Notes under the pieces: model-generated
Databases searched by the model: none
Seen by the model: only the letters and a program-made list of their open reading frames with translations
Told to the model about the DNA's origin: nothing
Position numbers and translations under genes: made by a program
DNA from: Roseomonas marmotae
GTDB lineage: Bacteria; Pseudomonadota; Alphaproteobacteria; Acetobacterales; Acetobacteraceae
Length of the DNA: 64,000 nt
Assembly (NCBI RefSeq): GCF_017654485.1
Contig: NZ_CP061095.1
Coordinates: 206,501 to 270,500, forward strand
Reading direction: 5' to 3'
Shown: one piece after another, positions 1 to 9,554 of the stretch
Numbering within the stretch: the first letter of the stretch is position 1
Layout: each line of letters opens with the position of its first letter

Positions 1-2
1 CC

Positions 3-932
3 TGGCCGGAATGGCTGCCGGTCATCGCATCGGAAGTGCTGCATGGCGTCGCCAGTTGCGTGCTGGCGCCCGCCGTGGCCGCCATCAGCCTGGCACTGGT
101 GGGCCGGGCGCGGCTGGGTGAGCGGCTCGGGCGCAATGCGCGCTATGCCTCGATAGGCAACGGTGTGGCGGCCGCGGCCATGGGCAGCGTCGGCGCTTGG
201 CTCTCCGGCGCCTCGGTCTTCTGGCTGACGGCCGCGCTGACGGTGCCGAGCCTGATCGCACTGATGATGATCCGCGCCGAAGACCTGCATCCGCCGCCCG
301 TCATCCGTGACCCGAAGACCGCCGCGCCGCGCGACAGCATCTGGCTGCTGCTGCGCAACCGGGGCGTCCTGGTCTTCGCGCTCTGCTGCCTGCTTTTCAC
401 GCTGTCCAACGCCGCCATGCTGCCGCTGGTGGGAGCCGAGATCACGCGCCTCGGCGGCGAGCAAGCCAATCTCGTCATCGCCGCCTGCATCGTCGTGCCG
501 CAGCTGGTGGTGGCGGCCCTCTCGCCATGGGTCGGGCGGCTGGCGGAATCCCGGGGGCGGCGCATCGTGCTGCTGCTGGGCTTCAGCGCGCTGCCGCTGC
601 GCGGTGCGTTGCTGGCCGTGGTCTCGGACCCGATCGGGCTGGCGGCGGTGCAGGCGCTGGACGGCATCAGCGCCGCGGTGATGGGCGTGCTGCTGCCGCT
701 GCTGGCGGCCGACCTGACGCGCGGCACCAACCGCTTCAACCTCTGCATGGGGCTGTTCGGCCTGGCCGTGGGCATCGGCGGTACCATCAGCACCAGCCTC
801 GCGGGCGCCGTCTCCACCTGGTTCGGGCCAGCGGCGGCCTTCGGCATGCTGGCCGGCTGCGGCCTTCTGGCGATTCCTCTGCTGCTCTTCGCCATGCCGG
901 AGACGCGGGAGAAAGAGAACGGAGCTGCCTAG
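3..932 (+). CDS. MFS transporter, 5' end outside window
   Basis: This is the C-terminal part (about 309 codons) of a major facilitator superfamily permease in the inner membrane. The frame is open from the first in-frame codon at base 3, so the apparent GTG start at 36 is probably internal. About eight hydrophobic segments are visible, with the MFS loop signature G-R-L-A-E-S-R-G-R-R between segments, near base 535. The C-terminus (PETREKENGAA) is typical of MFS proteins. No substrate can be inferred. The stop codon sits in a small GGAGC/GCTCC inverted repeat. The next gene, ftsH, starts 267 bases later, so it is probably a separate unit. Confidence 0.85.
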   Translation, partial: WPEWLPVIASEVLHGVASCVLAPAVAAISLALVGRARLGERLGRNARYASIGNGVAAAAMGSVGAWLSGASVFWLTAALTVPSLIALMMIRAEDLHPPPVIRDPKTAAPRDSIWLLLRNRGVLVFALCCLLFTLSNAAMLPLVGAEITRLGGEQANLVIAACIVVPQLVVAALSPWVGRLAESRGRRIVLLLGFSALPLRGALLAVVSDPIGLAAVQALDGISAAVMGVLLPLLAADLTRGTNRFNLCMGLFGLAVGIGGTISTSLAGAVSTWFGPAAAFGMLAGCGLLAIPLLLFAMPETREKENGAA

Positions 933-1198
933 GCTCCGCTTCTTCGATGCCGGAACCAGGAAGTTCGCGAAGCGGATACGCGGCGGCGAATCATGCTGGC
1001 GCGGAGGCCGGCACCGGAACCTTCGTTCGCGGAACAGTGTTAGAATCCTTCAGGGGCGCCCATCGTAGAGTGACGGCATCGGTTCAAGCACCTGCCGCGC
1101 ACCGCCACCGGACGAAGGCGGGCCACGCGCCGAAGTCCACCGGAGCCGGACCCGGCGTTGTCTTGGCGGATTGGCATTGGACAGGAAGGCAGGCAGTG

Positions 1199-3049
1199 AT
1201 GAAGAGAAGCACATTCACTGCCTGGTACTGGGTTGCGGCGCTGCTTGGCCTCGTGGCGGCGCAGTATGTCGCGACGACCGTCGTGCGACCGGTGGCGACG
1301 ATCCCCTACAGCCAGTTCCAGCAACTCCTGCAGGAGAACAAGATCGCCGAGGTCGGGGTCTCCGACCGCTTCCTCCAGGGCGAGCTCAAGGAGCCGCTGC
1401 CCGGCGGGCAGATCCGCTTCGCGACCACTCGGGTGGAGCCGCCGGAATTCGCCGAGGAGCTGAGCCGCCACGGCGTGCGCTACACCGGCCAGGTCGAGAG
1501 CAACCTCCTGCCGATGCTGCTCTCCTGGATCGTCCCGGTGCTGCTGTTCGTCGGTGCCTGGCTCTGGATCGGCCGGCGCATCGGGATGGGCCAGGGCGGC
1601 CTGATGCAGATCGGCAAGAGCAAGGCCAAGGTCTATGTCGCGGCCGATACCGGCGTGACCTTCGCCGACGTCGCCGGCGTGGACGAAGCCAAGGACGAAC
1701 TGCGGGAGGTCGTGGACTTCCTCAGGGAGCCCGAGCGCTACCGCCGGCTCGGAGGGCGGATGCCGAAGGGCGTGCTGCTGGTCGGCCCGCCCGGCACCGG
1801 CAAGACGCTGCTGGCCAAGGCCGTCGCGGGCGAGGCCAAGGTGCCGTTCTTCTCCATCTCGGGCGCCGAATTCGTCGAGATGTTCGTGGGCGTCGGCGCG
1901 GCACGGGTGCGCGACCTGTTCGAGCAGGCCCGTGCCAGGGCGCCGGCCATCATCTTCATCGACGAGCTGGACGCGCTCGGCCGCGCGCGCGGCGTCGGCG
2001 GCGCCTATGGTGGCCATAGCGAGGCGGAGCAGACGCTGAACCAGTTGCTGGTCGAGATGGATGGCTTCGACAGCCGCTCCGGCCTCGTCATCCTGGCCGC
2101 GACCAACCGGCCGGAGATCCTAGACCCGGCGCTGCTGCGCGCGGGGCGCTTCGACCGTCAGGTGCTGGTGGACAGGCCGGACCGGAAGGGCCGCGTGGAT
2201 ATCCTGCACGTCCACATGCACAAGGTGACGCTCGGCCCGGATGTGGACGCGGAGAAGGTGGCCGCGCTGACGCCGGGCTTTACCGGCGCGGATCTCGCGA
2301 ACCTGGTGAACGAGGCGGCGCTGCTGGCGACCCGCCGCAGCGCGGATGCCGTGACCATGGCCGATTTCAGCAATGCGGTGGAGCGCATCGTCGCCGGCCT
2401 CGAGAGGCGCAATCGCCTGCTCAATCCGAAGGAGCGGGAGATTGTTGCGTATCACGAGATGGGCCATGCGCTGGTGGCGCTGGCACTGCCGGGCATGGAC
2501 CCCGTGCAGAAGGTTTCGATCATTCCACGCGGGATCGGCGCGCTCGGCTACACGGTGCAGCTGCCGACCGAGGACCGCTTCCTGATGACGCGCGAGGAGC
2601 TGGAGCGGAAGATGATGGTGATGCTCGGCGGGCGCGCCGCCGAGCTGATCGTCTTCGGCCACCTCTCGACGGGCGCCGCCAACGACCTGGAGCGCGTCAC
2701 CGAAACTGCGCGCGCGATGGTGGCGCGCTACGGCATGTCCGAGAAGCTCGGCAGCGTCACCTACGAGCGTGATCCACGGTCCTTCCTCGCCGATGGCGGC
2801 CCGCTGGGGGGCGGCGCGCGCGGACGAGAATACGGCGAGGCGGCGGCCAACGCGATCGATGAGGAGGTACGCCGCATCGTGGACGGAGCCTTGGAACAGA
2901 CCCTTGCCCTGCTGCGCGAGCGCCGCGAGGTCCTCAACAAGGGTGCGCGTCAGCTGCTGGAGATGGAGACGCTCGACCAGGCGGAGCTGACCCGGCTCGC
3001 CGGACGGCCCGCCGAGCCGGCGCAACCGGACGCCACGGCCGCGCAGTGA
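1199..3049 (+). CDS. ftsH: ATP-dependent zinc metalloprotease FtsH (second-type paralogue)
   Basis: This is a membrane-anchored AAA+ protease of 616 residues that extracts and degrades membrane and regulatory proteins. In order it has a transmembrane helix (about 8-28), a periplasmic domain, a second helix (about 103-123), the AAA module with Walker A GPPGTGKT (about 196) and Walker [12 protein letters not shown], the second region of homology ending [11 protein letters not shown], and the M41 peptidase with zinc motif HEMGH (about 419). Most FtsH proteins have HEAGH there. The ATG at 1199 puts the N-terminal helix at the start; the frame is open upstream to about 527, but that extension has no FtsH features. 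Its neighbours (RHH protein, esterase) are not those of the housekeeping ftsH (tilS, folP), so I read it as an additional copy. Confidence 0.93.
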   Translation: MKRSTFTAWYWVAALLGLVAAQYVATTVVRPVATIPYSQFQQLLQENKIAEVGVSDRFLQGELKEPLPGGQIRFATTRVEPPEFAEELSRHGVRYTGQVESNLLPMLLSWIVPVLLFVGAWLWIGRRIGMGQGGLMQIGKSKAKVYVAADTGVTFADVAGVDEAKDELREVVDFLREPERYRRLGGRMPKGVLLVGPPGTGKTLLAKAVAGEAKVPFFSISGAEFVEMFVGVGAARVRDLFEQARARAPAIIFIDELDALGRARGVGGAYGGHSEAEQTLNQLLVEMDGFDSRSGLVILAATNRPEILDPALLRAGRFDRQVLVDRPDRKGRVDILHVHMHKVTLGPDVDAEKVAALTPGFTGADLANLVNEAALLATRRSADAVTMADFSNAVERIVAGLERRNRLLNPKEREIVAYHEMGHALVALALPGMDPVQKVSIIPRGIGALGYTVQLPTEDRFLMTREELERKMMVMLGGRAAELIVFGHLSTGAANDLERVTETARAMVARYGMSEKLGSVTYERDPRSFLADGGPLGGGARGREYGEAAANAIDEEVRRIVDGALEQTLALLRERREVLNKGARQLLEMETLDQAELTRLAGRPAEPAQPDATAAQ

Positions 3050-3207
3050 GGCGCCGCCCCGCGCCTGCCGCCCTGGGCGGGTGAGAAAGCCGAAGCCACC
3101 CCGCATCGTTCCGGAACGAGTGTCGTCCGCTATGGCCGATGCTCCTTGAAAGCCACTGCCAAGGACCCATCTACCATCCACATGGATGGTCAGAGGATGG
3201 CGAACAG

Positions 3208-3630
3208 ATGGCTGGGAATGTGCATGAGCTCCGGCCCAAGCCCGGCGGCGAGACCGAGAAGATCACCATCAACCTGGGCTATGTCGACCTCGGTCATATC
3301 GACCTGCTGGTTCAGGACGGTTTTTACTCCAACCGGACCGACTTCATCCGCACCGCGATCCGCAACCAGATCGAGCGGCATTCCGACGCGGCCAGGCAAT
3401 CCGTCACGCGCAAAGGTCTCGATCTCGGGGTCCGGCATTTCAGCCGGGAAGACCTCGAGGCCGCCCGCGCGGCGGGTCAGCGTCTCGACATCCGGGTACT
3501 GGGCCTGGCAAGCATCGCAGCCGATGTCTCGCCGGAGCTGGCCCGCGACACGATCGCCACGATTTCCGTCCTTGGCGCATTGCAGGCCAGCGGCGCGGTG
3601 AAGGCCGCGCTCGCCGATCGCATCCGCTGA
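3208..3630 (+). CDS. CopG-like ribbon-helix-helix protein
   Basis: This is a 140-residue protein. Residues about 15-60 fit a ribbon-helix-helix DNA-binding fold: a short strand (KITINLGYVDLGHID) followed by two helices containing DFIRTAIRNQIERH. The C-terminal half (about 70-140) is unassigned. The start at 3208 is chosen because a GAGG lies at 3193-3196 and the RHH strand falls at the usual distance from the N-terminus; an upstream in-frame start at 3139 would add 23 unlikely residues. It ends 23 bases before the PHB-depolymerase-like gene, so the two are probably co-transcribed. It may regulate that esterase or its own operon (inference). It could also be an antitoxin-type RHH, but no toxin gene is adjacent. 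Confidence 0.75.
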   Translation: MAGNVHELRPKPGGETEKITINLGYVDLGHIDLLVQDGFYSNRTDFIRTAIRNQIERHSDAARQSVTRKGLDLGVRHFSREDLEAARAAGQRLDIRVLGLASIAADVSPELARDTIATISVLGALQASGAVKAALADRIR

Positions 3631-3653
3631 GAGGCGCATTGAAAGTTTCAGAC

Positions 3654-4883
3654 ATGAACACGGTTCTTCCGAACTCCATGCTCCAGGCGACCCGTCTCGT
3701 CCGTGAAGGACGGCTGGGCGAAGCCTCCACCCTGCTGCAACACTTCCTTCGTGGCGGAGAGCCGCCTGCCGATGCGCCAGCAGCGCACGGCACCACCGGC
3801 GAAGCCCGCGGGCAGCCACGGCGCGTCATCGACATCGACCCCGAGACGGGTGAAACCCCGGACCCCATGGCGGCCGCAAGGCGCCCAGCCGCCGCCGGAA
3901 TGGGCAAGGCCAGGATGCCGCAGGCGCTGCAAGGCCTTCTCGACCAGTTCAATCAGGGCGGTCTCGCTTCGGGCCTGTCGTCCCGTCCGGCCGTGCCGGT
4001 TCCCGACGGTGCGCGCTTCCTGGCCGGCTCTTACAGCAGCGATGCCGGGAGCCGCGGCTACAAGCTCTTTATCCCCAGCGGTTATGCCGGTGAGGCAGTG
4101 CCCCTGGTCGTCATGCTCCACGGCTGCACGCAGTCACCGGATGATTTCGCCGCCGGCACGCAAATGAACGCGCTGGCCGAGGAACAGGCCTGCCTGATCG
4201 TCTATCCCGGCCAGACATCATCGGCCAATGCCCAGAAGTGCTGGAACTGGTTCAGCCCTGGCGACCAGCAGCGGGACCAGGGCGAGCCCGCGCTGATCGC
4301 CGGGATCACGCGTCAGGTCATGCGCGACTACGCGGTCGACCCAGGCCGCGTCTACATCGCCGGGCTGTCCGCCGGCGGCGCCGCGGCGGCCATCATGGCG
4401 CAGTCCTATCCGGACCTTTACGCCGCCGCGGGCGTGCATTCCGGCCTGGCCTGCGGCGCGGCCCGCGACGTTCCCTCGGCCTTCGCCGCCATGCGGAATG
4501 GCGCGGCGCCGCAGCAGCCCATCCGCGCGGGAGCGGCCGGGGGAAGCCCGCGCATCGTCCCGACCATCGTGTTCCATGGGGACAAGGACGGCACGGTGCA
4601 TCCCCGCAACGGCGATCAGGTCATCGCCCAGTTCGCCATGGCCGGCACCCGGCGGGCCGAGCCGCAACGCGGGCAGGTGCCGGGCGGGCACACCTATAGC
4701 CGCACCATCCATACGGATGCCGCCGGGAAGCCCTTGCATGAGCATTGGCTGGTCCATGGCGGTGGCCACGCCTGGTACGGCGGCAGCGCCGCCGGGTCCT
4801 ATACCGACCCACGAGGCCCTAACGCATCGCGCGAGATGCTCCGCTTCTTCCTGGAGCATCCGCGCGGAATCACGACGCCGTAA
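3654..4883 (+). CDS. PHB depolymerase / feruloyl-esterase family hydrolase
   Basis: This is an alpha/beta hydrolase of the esterase_phb family, 409 residues, which hydrolyses ester bonds in polyhydroxyalkanoate or related esters. Visible features are the oxyanion motif VVMLHGCTQSPDDF, a nucleophile elbow GLSAGG, the acid residue in FHGDKDGTVHPRNGD and the catalytic histidine in GGGHAWYGGS. The first ~120 residues are low-complexity and precede the catalytic domain. I see no clear signal peptide, so secretion is uncertain. ATG 3654 is chosen; a TTG at 3639 preceded by GAGAGG is an alternative that adds five residues. It follows the RHH gene closely. The polymer substrate cannot be decided from sequence. 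Confidence 0.85.
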   Translation: MNTVLPNSMLQATRLVREGRLGEASTLLQHFLRGGEPPADAPAAHGTTGEARGQPRRVIDIDPETGETPDPMAAARRPAAAGMGKARMPQALQGLLDQFNQGGLASGLSSRPAVPVPDGARFLAGSYSSDAGSRGYKLFIPSGYAGEAVPLVVMLHGCTQSPDDFAAGTQMNALAEEQACLIVYPGQTSSANAQKCWNWFSPGDQQRDQGEPALIAGITRQVMRDYAVDPGRVYIAGLSAGGAAAAIMAQSYPDLYAAAGVHSGLACGAARDVPSAFAAMRNGAAPQQPIRAGAAGGSPRIVPTIVFHGDKDGTVHPRNGDQVIAQFAMAGTRRAEPQRGQVPGGHTYSRTIHTDAAGKPLHEHWLVHGGGHAWYGGSAAGSYTDPRGPNASREMLRFFLEHPRGITTP

Positions 4884-4901
4884 CTCCGGGACCCGCCAGC
4901 C

Positions 4902-6128
4902 TCAGTCCATCAGGGCCTGATAGGTCAGCACCCTCAGCTCCCGCCGCAGCGGGTAGGTGGAGGACGGTATGAGTTGGGTCAGCAGGATCACCGCCATGTC
5001 CTCGGCCGGATCCACCCAGAAGGCGGTGCTGGCGGCACCGCCCCAGGCGCATTCGCCCGGCGAGCCCAGGATCTGCGCCCGCGCCGGGTCGAGCATCACG
5101 GAAAAGCCGAGGCCGAAGCCGATTCCCTCATAAGTGCTTTCGGAAAAGCGTGGCTGGCCCATGGCCGCCATGTCGCCGGGCAGATGATTGCTCATCATCA
5201 GCGCGATGGTCTTGCGGCCCAGCAGGCGGGTGCCGTCCAACTCGCCTCTGTTCAACAGGAACTGGCAGAAGCGGACATAGTCCCCGACGGTCGAGACCAG
5301 TCCGCCGCCGCCCGAGCAGATGGCGCGGGGCTCGCCGAAGCGGCTGTCCTGCGGGTCATCGATCAGCGACAGGCGCCCGTCCGCGCCGCGGCCGTAGCAG
5401 GCGGCGAAGCGCGGGAGCTTCCCTGCCGGCACATGGAAATCCGTGTCCACCATACCCAGCGGCTGGATGAGGCGTTCCCGCAGGAACGTTCCGAAATCCT
5501 GGCCCGATATGACGGCGACCAGATGCCCCAGCACATCCGTCGCGATGGAGTAATTCCATTCCCGCCCCGGCTGCGCCAGCAGCGGCACGCCGGCGGCAGC
5601 TTCCACCACCTCGCCCAGGCTGCGGTCGGAGGTCTGGAAATCCACGCCTTGCTCTCGGTAGAGCGCGTCCACCATGCTGGCCTGCATGAAGCCATAGGTC
5701 AGGCCCGAGGTATGCGTCAGCAGGTCCCGGAAGGTGATGTCACGCTCGGCCGGGACGCTCTGGTAACTTCCCTGGCTACCACCGGTGAAAACGCGCATGT
5801 CCCGGAAGCAGGGCAGGAAGCGCGTGATCGGGTCGTCCAACTGGAAACGCCCTTCCTCGTACAGCATCATGATGGCGACGCTGGTGAGCGGCTTGGTCAT
5901 GGAATAAATGCGCAGGATGGTCTCCGGCGTCATCGGCACGCCACGCGCCATATCCGCGAGGCCGGAACAGCCGAGATGCGCCACCTGGCCATGCCGCATC
6001 ACCAGCGTGGTGGCACCGGCCAGCCTGCCGTCGCGGACCAGCGCCTCCCGCCAGGCATCAACCCGCGCCAGCCTGGCGCTGCTGAGCCCGACATCCTCGG
6101 GCCGGACCTGGTGAAGGGCACTCTCCAT
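4902..6128 (-). CDS. Serine hydrolase, class C beta-lactamase-related
   Basis: This is a 408-residue penicillin-binding-protein / class C beta-lactamase fold protein of the EstB/PBP4* esterase-like group. The SxxK nucleophile motif is SMTK (serine about 76, in ILRIYSMTKPLTS) and the Y-x-N equivalent is in EWNYSIATDVLG. There is no obvious signal peptide, which argues for a cytoplasmic esterase or transesterase rather than a resistance beta-lactamase. Start ATG 6128 is preceded by GGGAG eight bases upstream; an in-frame start at 6155 would add nine residues without a better ribosome site. It is convergent with the esterase gene (19-base gap) and is the last gene of a leftward run. Confidence 0.87.
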   Translation of the reverse strand: MESALHQVRPEDVGLSSARLARVDAWREALVRDGRLAGATTLVMRHGQVAHLGCSGLADMARGVPMTPETILRIYSMTKPLTSVAIMMLYEEGRFQLDDPITRFLPCFRDMRVFTGGSQGSYQSVPAERDITFRDLLTHTSGLTYGFMQASMVDALYREQGVDFQTSDRSLGEVVEAAAGVPLLAQPGREWNYSIATDVLGHLVAVISGQDFGTFLRERLIQPLGMVDTDFHVPAGKLPRFAACYGRGADGRLSLIDDPQDSRFGEPRAICSGGGGLVSTVGDYVRFCQFLLNRGELDGTRLLGRKTIALMMSNHLPGDMAAMGQPRFSESTYEGIGFGLGFSVMLDPARAQILGSPGECAWGGAASTAFWVDPAEDMAVILLTQLIPSSTYPLRRELRVLTYQALMD

Positions 6129-6199
6129 CCGTCGCACTCCCTGCAACTGGAACAAGCCGGCAGCATGCGCCCGGGGGCACCCGATGGCCAGACCGCGCC

Positions 6200-7711
6200 T
6201 CAGCGCCCCCGGCGCAGCAGGCGCCGCAGCCGCCCCTTGCGGAAGAGGCCGCGCTGGCTGACCGCCTCGAACATCTCCTCAGGCCCCTCGGGGTCCAGCA
6301 CCTCGTTGTCCGCCAGCCATTCCTCGACGACATTCAGCTCCGGCTCCTCATAGGGGCGGAGCGAACGGCCGGGGCCACGCAGCGCCTCGACGGCACCGAC
6401 CAGCGAACCCTCCGTCTCCATGCGCTGTGCCACCTCCTCCTCCGTCACGCCGAGATGCTCCGCCAGCAGCCCGTCGCGAAAGCGGCGTATGCGCGCGGAG
6501 AGGTCAGGATCGGCCGGCGCGCCGGCATCCACCGCCACGTCGCATTCCGTGTCCAGCCGCATGGAACGGTTGTTGAGGTTGGAGGAGCCGACCCGCAGCA
6601 CCCGGTCGTCCACGATCATGATCTTGGCATGGACATAGATGGGCTGCCCGCCCCTGGTGAAAGGGTGATAGAGGCGGAAGCGCCGGCCATGCGTATCGGC
6701 GCGGCGCAGCGCCTCATGCAGCCGGGCGCGGGCGGTATCCATGGCGACCGGCTCCAGCCATCCCTGCGCCGAGACGGGATTGACCAGCACGATTTCCGGC
6801 CCGTCCGGCTCCGAGAGCCGCCGGGCGATGGCCTCGGCGATGCGGCGGGAGGCGAAATACTGGCTCTCCGCATAGATCATGCGCCGGGCACTGGCGATCA
6901 GGTCCAGGTAGAGCTGCTCGATCTCCAGGACAGGCTCGACATCCGGCATGCGCGGATAGGTCCGGGCGATGGCGAAATCCGTATCCTGGAACTGCGGCTT
7001 CAGCATCTCCGGCCAGCAGTCGGTGCAGCTTTCCACCGGCTGCAGCACCTGCCCTCCGGCGGCGTGCCAGCGGTCGCGCGTCACCTGCCCGAGGACACGC
7101 GCGGCCTCGCCATCCAGCGCGGTGGTGGCGTCGTGCCAGGGGCCATAGGGGCTGCCACCCGGGCGGCGGCGGTCCGGTTCCTCATCCCGGTGCGCGCGGG
7201 TGTCCCAGCGGTCGCCCGTCATGTCGATGCCGCCGCAGAAGGCCAGGCTGTCATCCAGCACAACGATCTTCTGGTGGTGGGAGGCGCCGGTCGGATGCGC
7301 GCTGTCCAGCCGCGCCTGGATGCGCGGATGCCACATCCAGCGCATCAGCGTGAAGACGGTCGTGCCGCGGAACACCGCCCGCATGGCGCCGATATCCCAG
7401 CGCAGCAGATAGATCTCCAGCTCCGGCCGCCGCCGCACCAGCCAGAGGATGAAGTCGCCGAGCCGTTCCGGTGCCTCATCCGCCGCATCGGCCTTGCCGA
7501 GGCGGATGCGCGCGTCGAAATCCCAGCCCACCAGCATGATGCGGTGCTTCGCCGCCAGCATCGCTGCCCGCGCGACCCGGAAATAGTCGTCGGCATCGAC
7601 GATCACCGCGGCGTGGTCGGCGCGCGCCACGCGCCAGCAATTCCGCCCGGGTTGCAGCAGCGAGGATGTCGTCCCGGCCAATGCGGATTGCTCGATACCG
7701 GCTGATGTCAT
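6200..7711 (-). CDS. Phospholipase D-family protein
   Basis: This is a phospholipase D superfamily enzyme of about 503 residues with two HKD motifs: HHQKIVVLDD in the N-terminal half and VHAKIMIVDD, followed by GSSNLNNRSM, in the C-terminal half. Such proteins hydrolyse phospholipids or transfer phosphatidyl groups. The absence of N-terminal membrane helices argues against a cardiolipin synthase of Cls type. The N-terminus begins with a QPGRNCWRVARADHAAVIVDADDYF stretch typical of bacterial PLD-like proteins. Start ATG 7711 is chosen because the 19 further codons upstream are arginine-rich and lack family character. It lies downstream of ldhA on the same strand with an 83-base gap. Confidence 0.88.
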   Translation of the reverse strand: MTSAGIEQSALAGTTSSLLQPGRNCWRVARADHAAVIVDADDYFRVARAAMLAAKHRIMLVGWDFDARIRLGKADAADEAPERLGDFILWLVRRRPELEIYLLRWDIGAMRAVFRGTTVFTLMRWMWHPRIQARLDSAHPTGASHHQKIVVLDDSLAFCGGIDMTGDRWDTRAHRDEEPDRRRPGGSPYGPWHDATTALDGEAARVLGQVTRDRWHAAGGQVLQPVESCTDCWPEMLKPQFQDTDFAIARTYPRMPDVEPVLEIEQLYLDLIASARRMIYAESQYFASRRIAEAIARRLSEPDGPEIVLVNPVSAQGWLEPVAMDTARARLHEALRRADTHGRRFRLYHPFTRGGQPIYVHAKIMIVDDRVLRVGSSNLNNRSMRLDTECDVAVDAGAPADPDLSARIRRFRDGLLAEHLGVTEEEVAQRMETEGSLVGAVEALRGPGRSLRPYEEPELNVVEEWLADNEVLDPEGPEEMFEAVSQRGLFRKGRLRRLLRRGR

Positions 7712-7794
7712 GACCCGGCCACTGGCCGCCCTCCTCCACGCGGCGGAATGCCGACGGCGGCGGTGCAACGGTGTTCCGCCACCAGGGTTTCCGT

Positions 7795-8796
7795 TCAGGA
7801 CAAGGCGGGCAGCCGGTTCGGCAGAGGTCGGCCAGCCTCGAAATCGGCGGCGGAATGCAGCGTCGTCTCGGCAATGGCATGCAGCGCCGGGCGCGTCAGG
7901 AAGGCCTGATGCCCGGTGACCAGGACATTGGGAAAGGTCAGCAGCCGCTGGAAGACGTCGTCCTGGATGATCTCGTTGGACAGGTCCTCGAAGAACAGGT
8001 CGCCCTCCTGCTCATAGACATCCAGCGCCACGCCGCCGACAAGGCCGCGCTTCAGCCCGTCGATCAGCGCATCGGCGTCCACCAGCGCGCCACGGCTGGT
8101 ATTGATCAGCTGGAAGCCAGGGCGCGCGCGGGCGATGCTGGCGGCATCGACCAGATGGCGCGTCCCCGGCGTCAGCGGGCAGTGCAGGGTGATGATATCC
8201 GCCTGCTCCAACAACTGCTCGGTCGGTACGTAGCGCACGCCGGCGCTGACCAGGGCGGGGTTTTGCACCTGGTCGGCGGCCAGCACCTCGCAGCCGAAGC
8301 CCAGCCGCAGCGCGCGCGCCACCAGGGCGCCGATACGCCCGGTGCCGACCACCCCGGCCACGCGCCCGTGAAGCCCCAGGCCCAGCAGTCCATCCAGCGA
8401 GAAGTTATTCTCCCGCACGCGGGCCCAGGCGCGATGGATCTTGCGGTCCAGCGACAGCATCAGCCCGATGGTGAATTCCGCCACGGCCTCCGGCGAATAG
8501 GCGGGCACACGCACCACCGTGATCCCCAGCCGCGCCGCCGCCGCCAGATCGACATTGTTGAAGCCGGCGCAGCGCATGGCCACCAGCCGCGTGCCGCCTT
8601 CCGCCAGAACGGCCAGGGTAGCGGGATCCAGCCGGTCGTTGACGAAGGCGCAGACCGCCGGCCAGCCAGCCGCCAGCGATGCCGTCACCGCGTCCAGCCT
8701 CGGCTCCAGGAAGCCGATCTCATGGGCGAAGGCGGTATTGGCTTCCTCGAAACTCTGGCGGTCGTAGGACTTGGTGCTGAAGAAGGCGATGCGCAT
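7795..8796 (-). CDS. ldhA: D-lactate dehydrogenase (fermentative LdhA type)
   Basis: This is an NAD-dependent 2-hydroxyacid dehydrogenase of 333 residues that interconverts pyruvate and D-lactate. It follows the E. coli LdhA pattern closely: start MRIAFFSTKSYDR, the substrate loop RCAGFNNVDL, the NAD-binding motif VVGTGRIG, the catalytic arginine in NTSRGALVD, the segment DLFFEDLSNEIIQDDVF and the catalytic histidine in TGHQAFLT. It is cytoplasmic. It is preceded by lrgB, lrgA and an acylpyruvase on the same strand, which suggests a pyruvate-handling group (inference). The intergenic gap to lrgB is 31 bases, so they are probably one transcript. Confidence 0.9.
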   Translation of the reverse strand: MRIAFFSTKSYDRQSFEEANTAFAHEIGFLEPRLDAVTASLAAGWPAVCAFVNDRLDPATLAVLAEGGTRLVAMRCAGFNNVDLAAAARLGITVVRVPAYSPEAVAEFTIGLMLSLDRKIHRAWARVRENNFSLDGLLGLGLHGRVAGVVGTGRIGALVARALRLGFGCEVLAADQVQNPALVSAGVRYVPTEQLLEQADIITLHCPLTPGTRHLVDAASIARARPGFQLINTSRGALVDADALIDGLKRGLVGGVALDVYEQEGDLFFEDLSNEIIQDDVFQRLLTFPNVLVTGHQAFLTRPALHAIAETTLHSAADFEAGRPLPNRLPALS

Positions 8797-8827
8797 GGTC
8801 GGGTCTCCCTGCCGTCATTCAGCCTAA

Positions 8828-9547
8828 TCAACGCATCAGGTTCCACAGGAACGGCAACCAGAGTGTCGTCAACACCGCATTCAGCCCCATGGCGAGACTG
8901 CTGAACACGCCGGCGGTGAGGTTGACCGAGAGCGCCCGCGCCGTGCCCAGCCCGTGCGAGACGGTGCCGATGGCCAGCCCTCGCGCCCGCCAGTCCCGCA
9001 CGCCGGCCCAGTTCATCACCAGCGGGCCCAGCGCCGCGCCCACGGCGCCGGAGCAGAGCACGACGATGGCCGTGAGCGAAGGCAATCCGCCCAGCCGCTC
9101 GGCGACGCCCATGGCGACGGGGGTGGTGACGGAGCGTGGGGCCAGCGAGGCCAGGATCTCCGGCGCCGCGCCACAGGCCGCAGCGAGCCCGACACCCAGC
9201 CCCGCCGAGAGCAGCCCCCCCAGCAGGATGGAAAGCCCCGCCGGCAGCAGCGCGCTGTTGAGGTCACGCCATTGCCGGTGCAGCGGCACCGCCAGCGCCA
9301 CGGTGGCCGGCCCCAGCAGGAAATGGACGAACTGCGCGCCCTGGAAGTAGGCGCGGTAATCCACCCCCGTCACCAGCAGCCCGAACGACAGGATGGCGAC
9401 GGCGATCAGCACGGGGTTCGCCAGCGGGTGCCGGTGCAGCAGATGCTGGATGCGCAGCGCCGCCAGCCAGGCCAGTAGGGTGAAGGTCAGGGCGGAGAGT
9501 GGCTCCCGCGCCAGATAGACCCAGATATCGGCAAGGTCCTGCGGCAT
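8828..9547 (-). CDS. lrgB: LrgB/CidB-family membrane protein
   Basis: This is a 239-residue, multi-helix inner-membrane protein of the LrgB family. The conserved segment around LAPRSVTTPVAMGVAERLGG and the helix with IGTVSHGLGTARAL are diagnostic. LrgA/LrgB pairs were first described as holin-like modulators of autolysis in Staphylococcus; in Bacillus subtilis the PftA/PftB homologues facilitate pyruvate transport. The start ATG lies 7 bases after the lrgA stop, indicating translational coupling. Because ldhA follows and an acylpyruvase precedes, the pyruvate-transport role seems the better guess here (inference). Confidence 0.88.
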   Translation of the reverse strand: MPQDLADIWVYLAREPLSALTFTLLAWLAALRIQHLLHRHPLANPVLIAVAILSFGLLVTGVDYRAYFQGAQFVHFLLGPATVALAVPLHRQWRDLNSALLPAGLSILLGGLLSAGLGVGLAAACGAAPEILASLAPRSVTTPVAMGVAERLGGLPSLTAIVVLCSGAVGAALGPLVMNWAGVRDWRARGLAIGTVSHGLGTARALSVNLTAGVFSSLAMGLNAVLTTLWLPFLWNLMR

Positions 9548-9554
9548 GGCGACG

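Noticed and set aside
935..976. Inverted repeat TCCGCTTC/GAAGCGGA after the MFS gene
   Set aside because: The 26-base loop and lack of a T-tract make it a poor terminator, and chance is likely.
527..1198. Long N-terminal extension of FtsH
   Set aside because: This stretch overlaps the MFS gene in another frame and has no FtsH character. The first FtsH helix follows the ATG at 1199.
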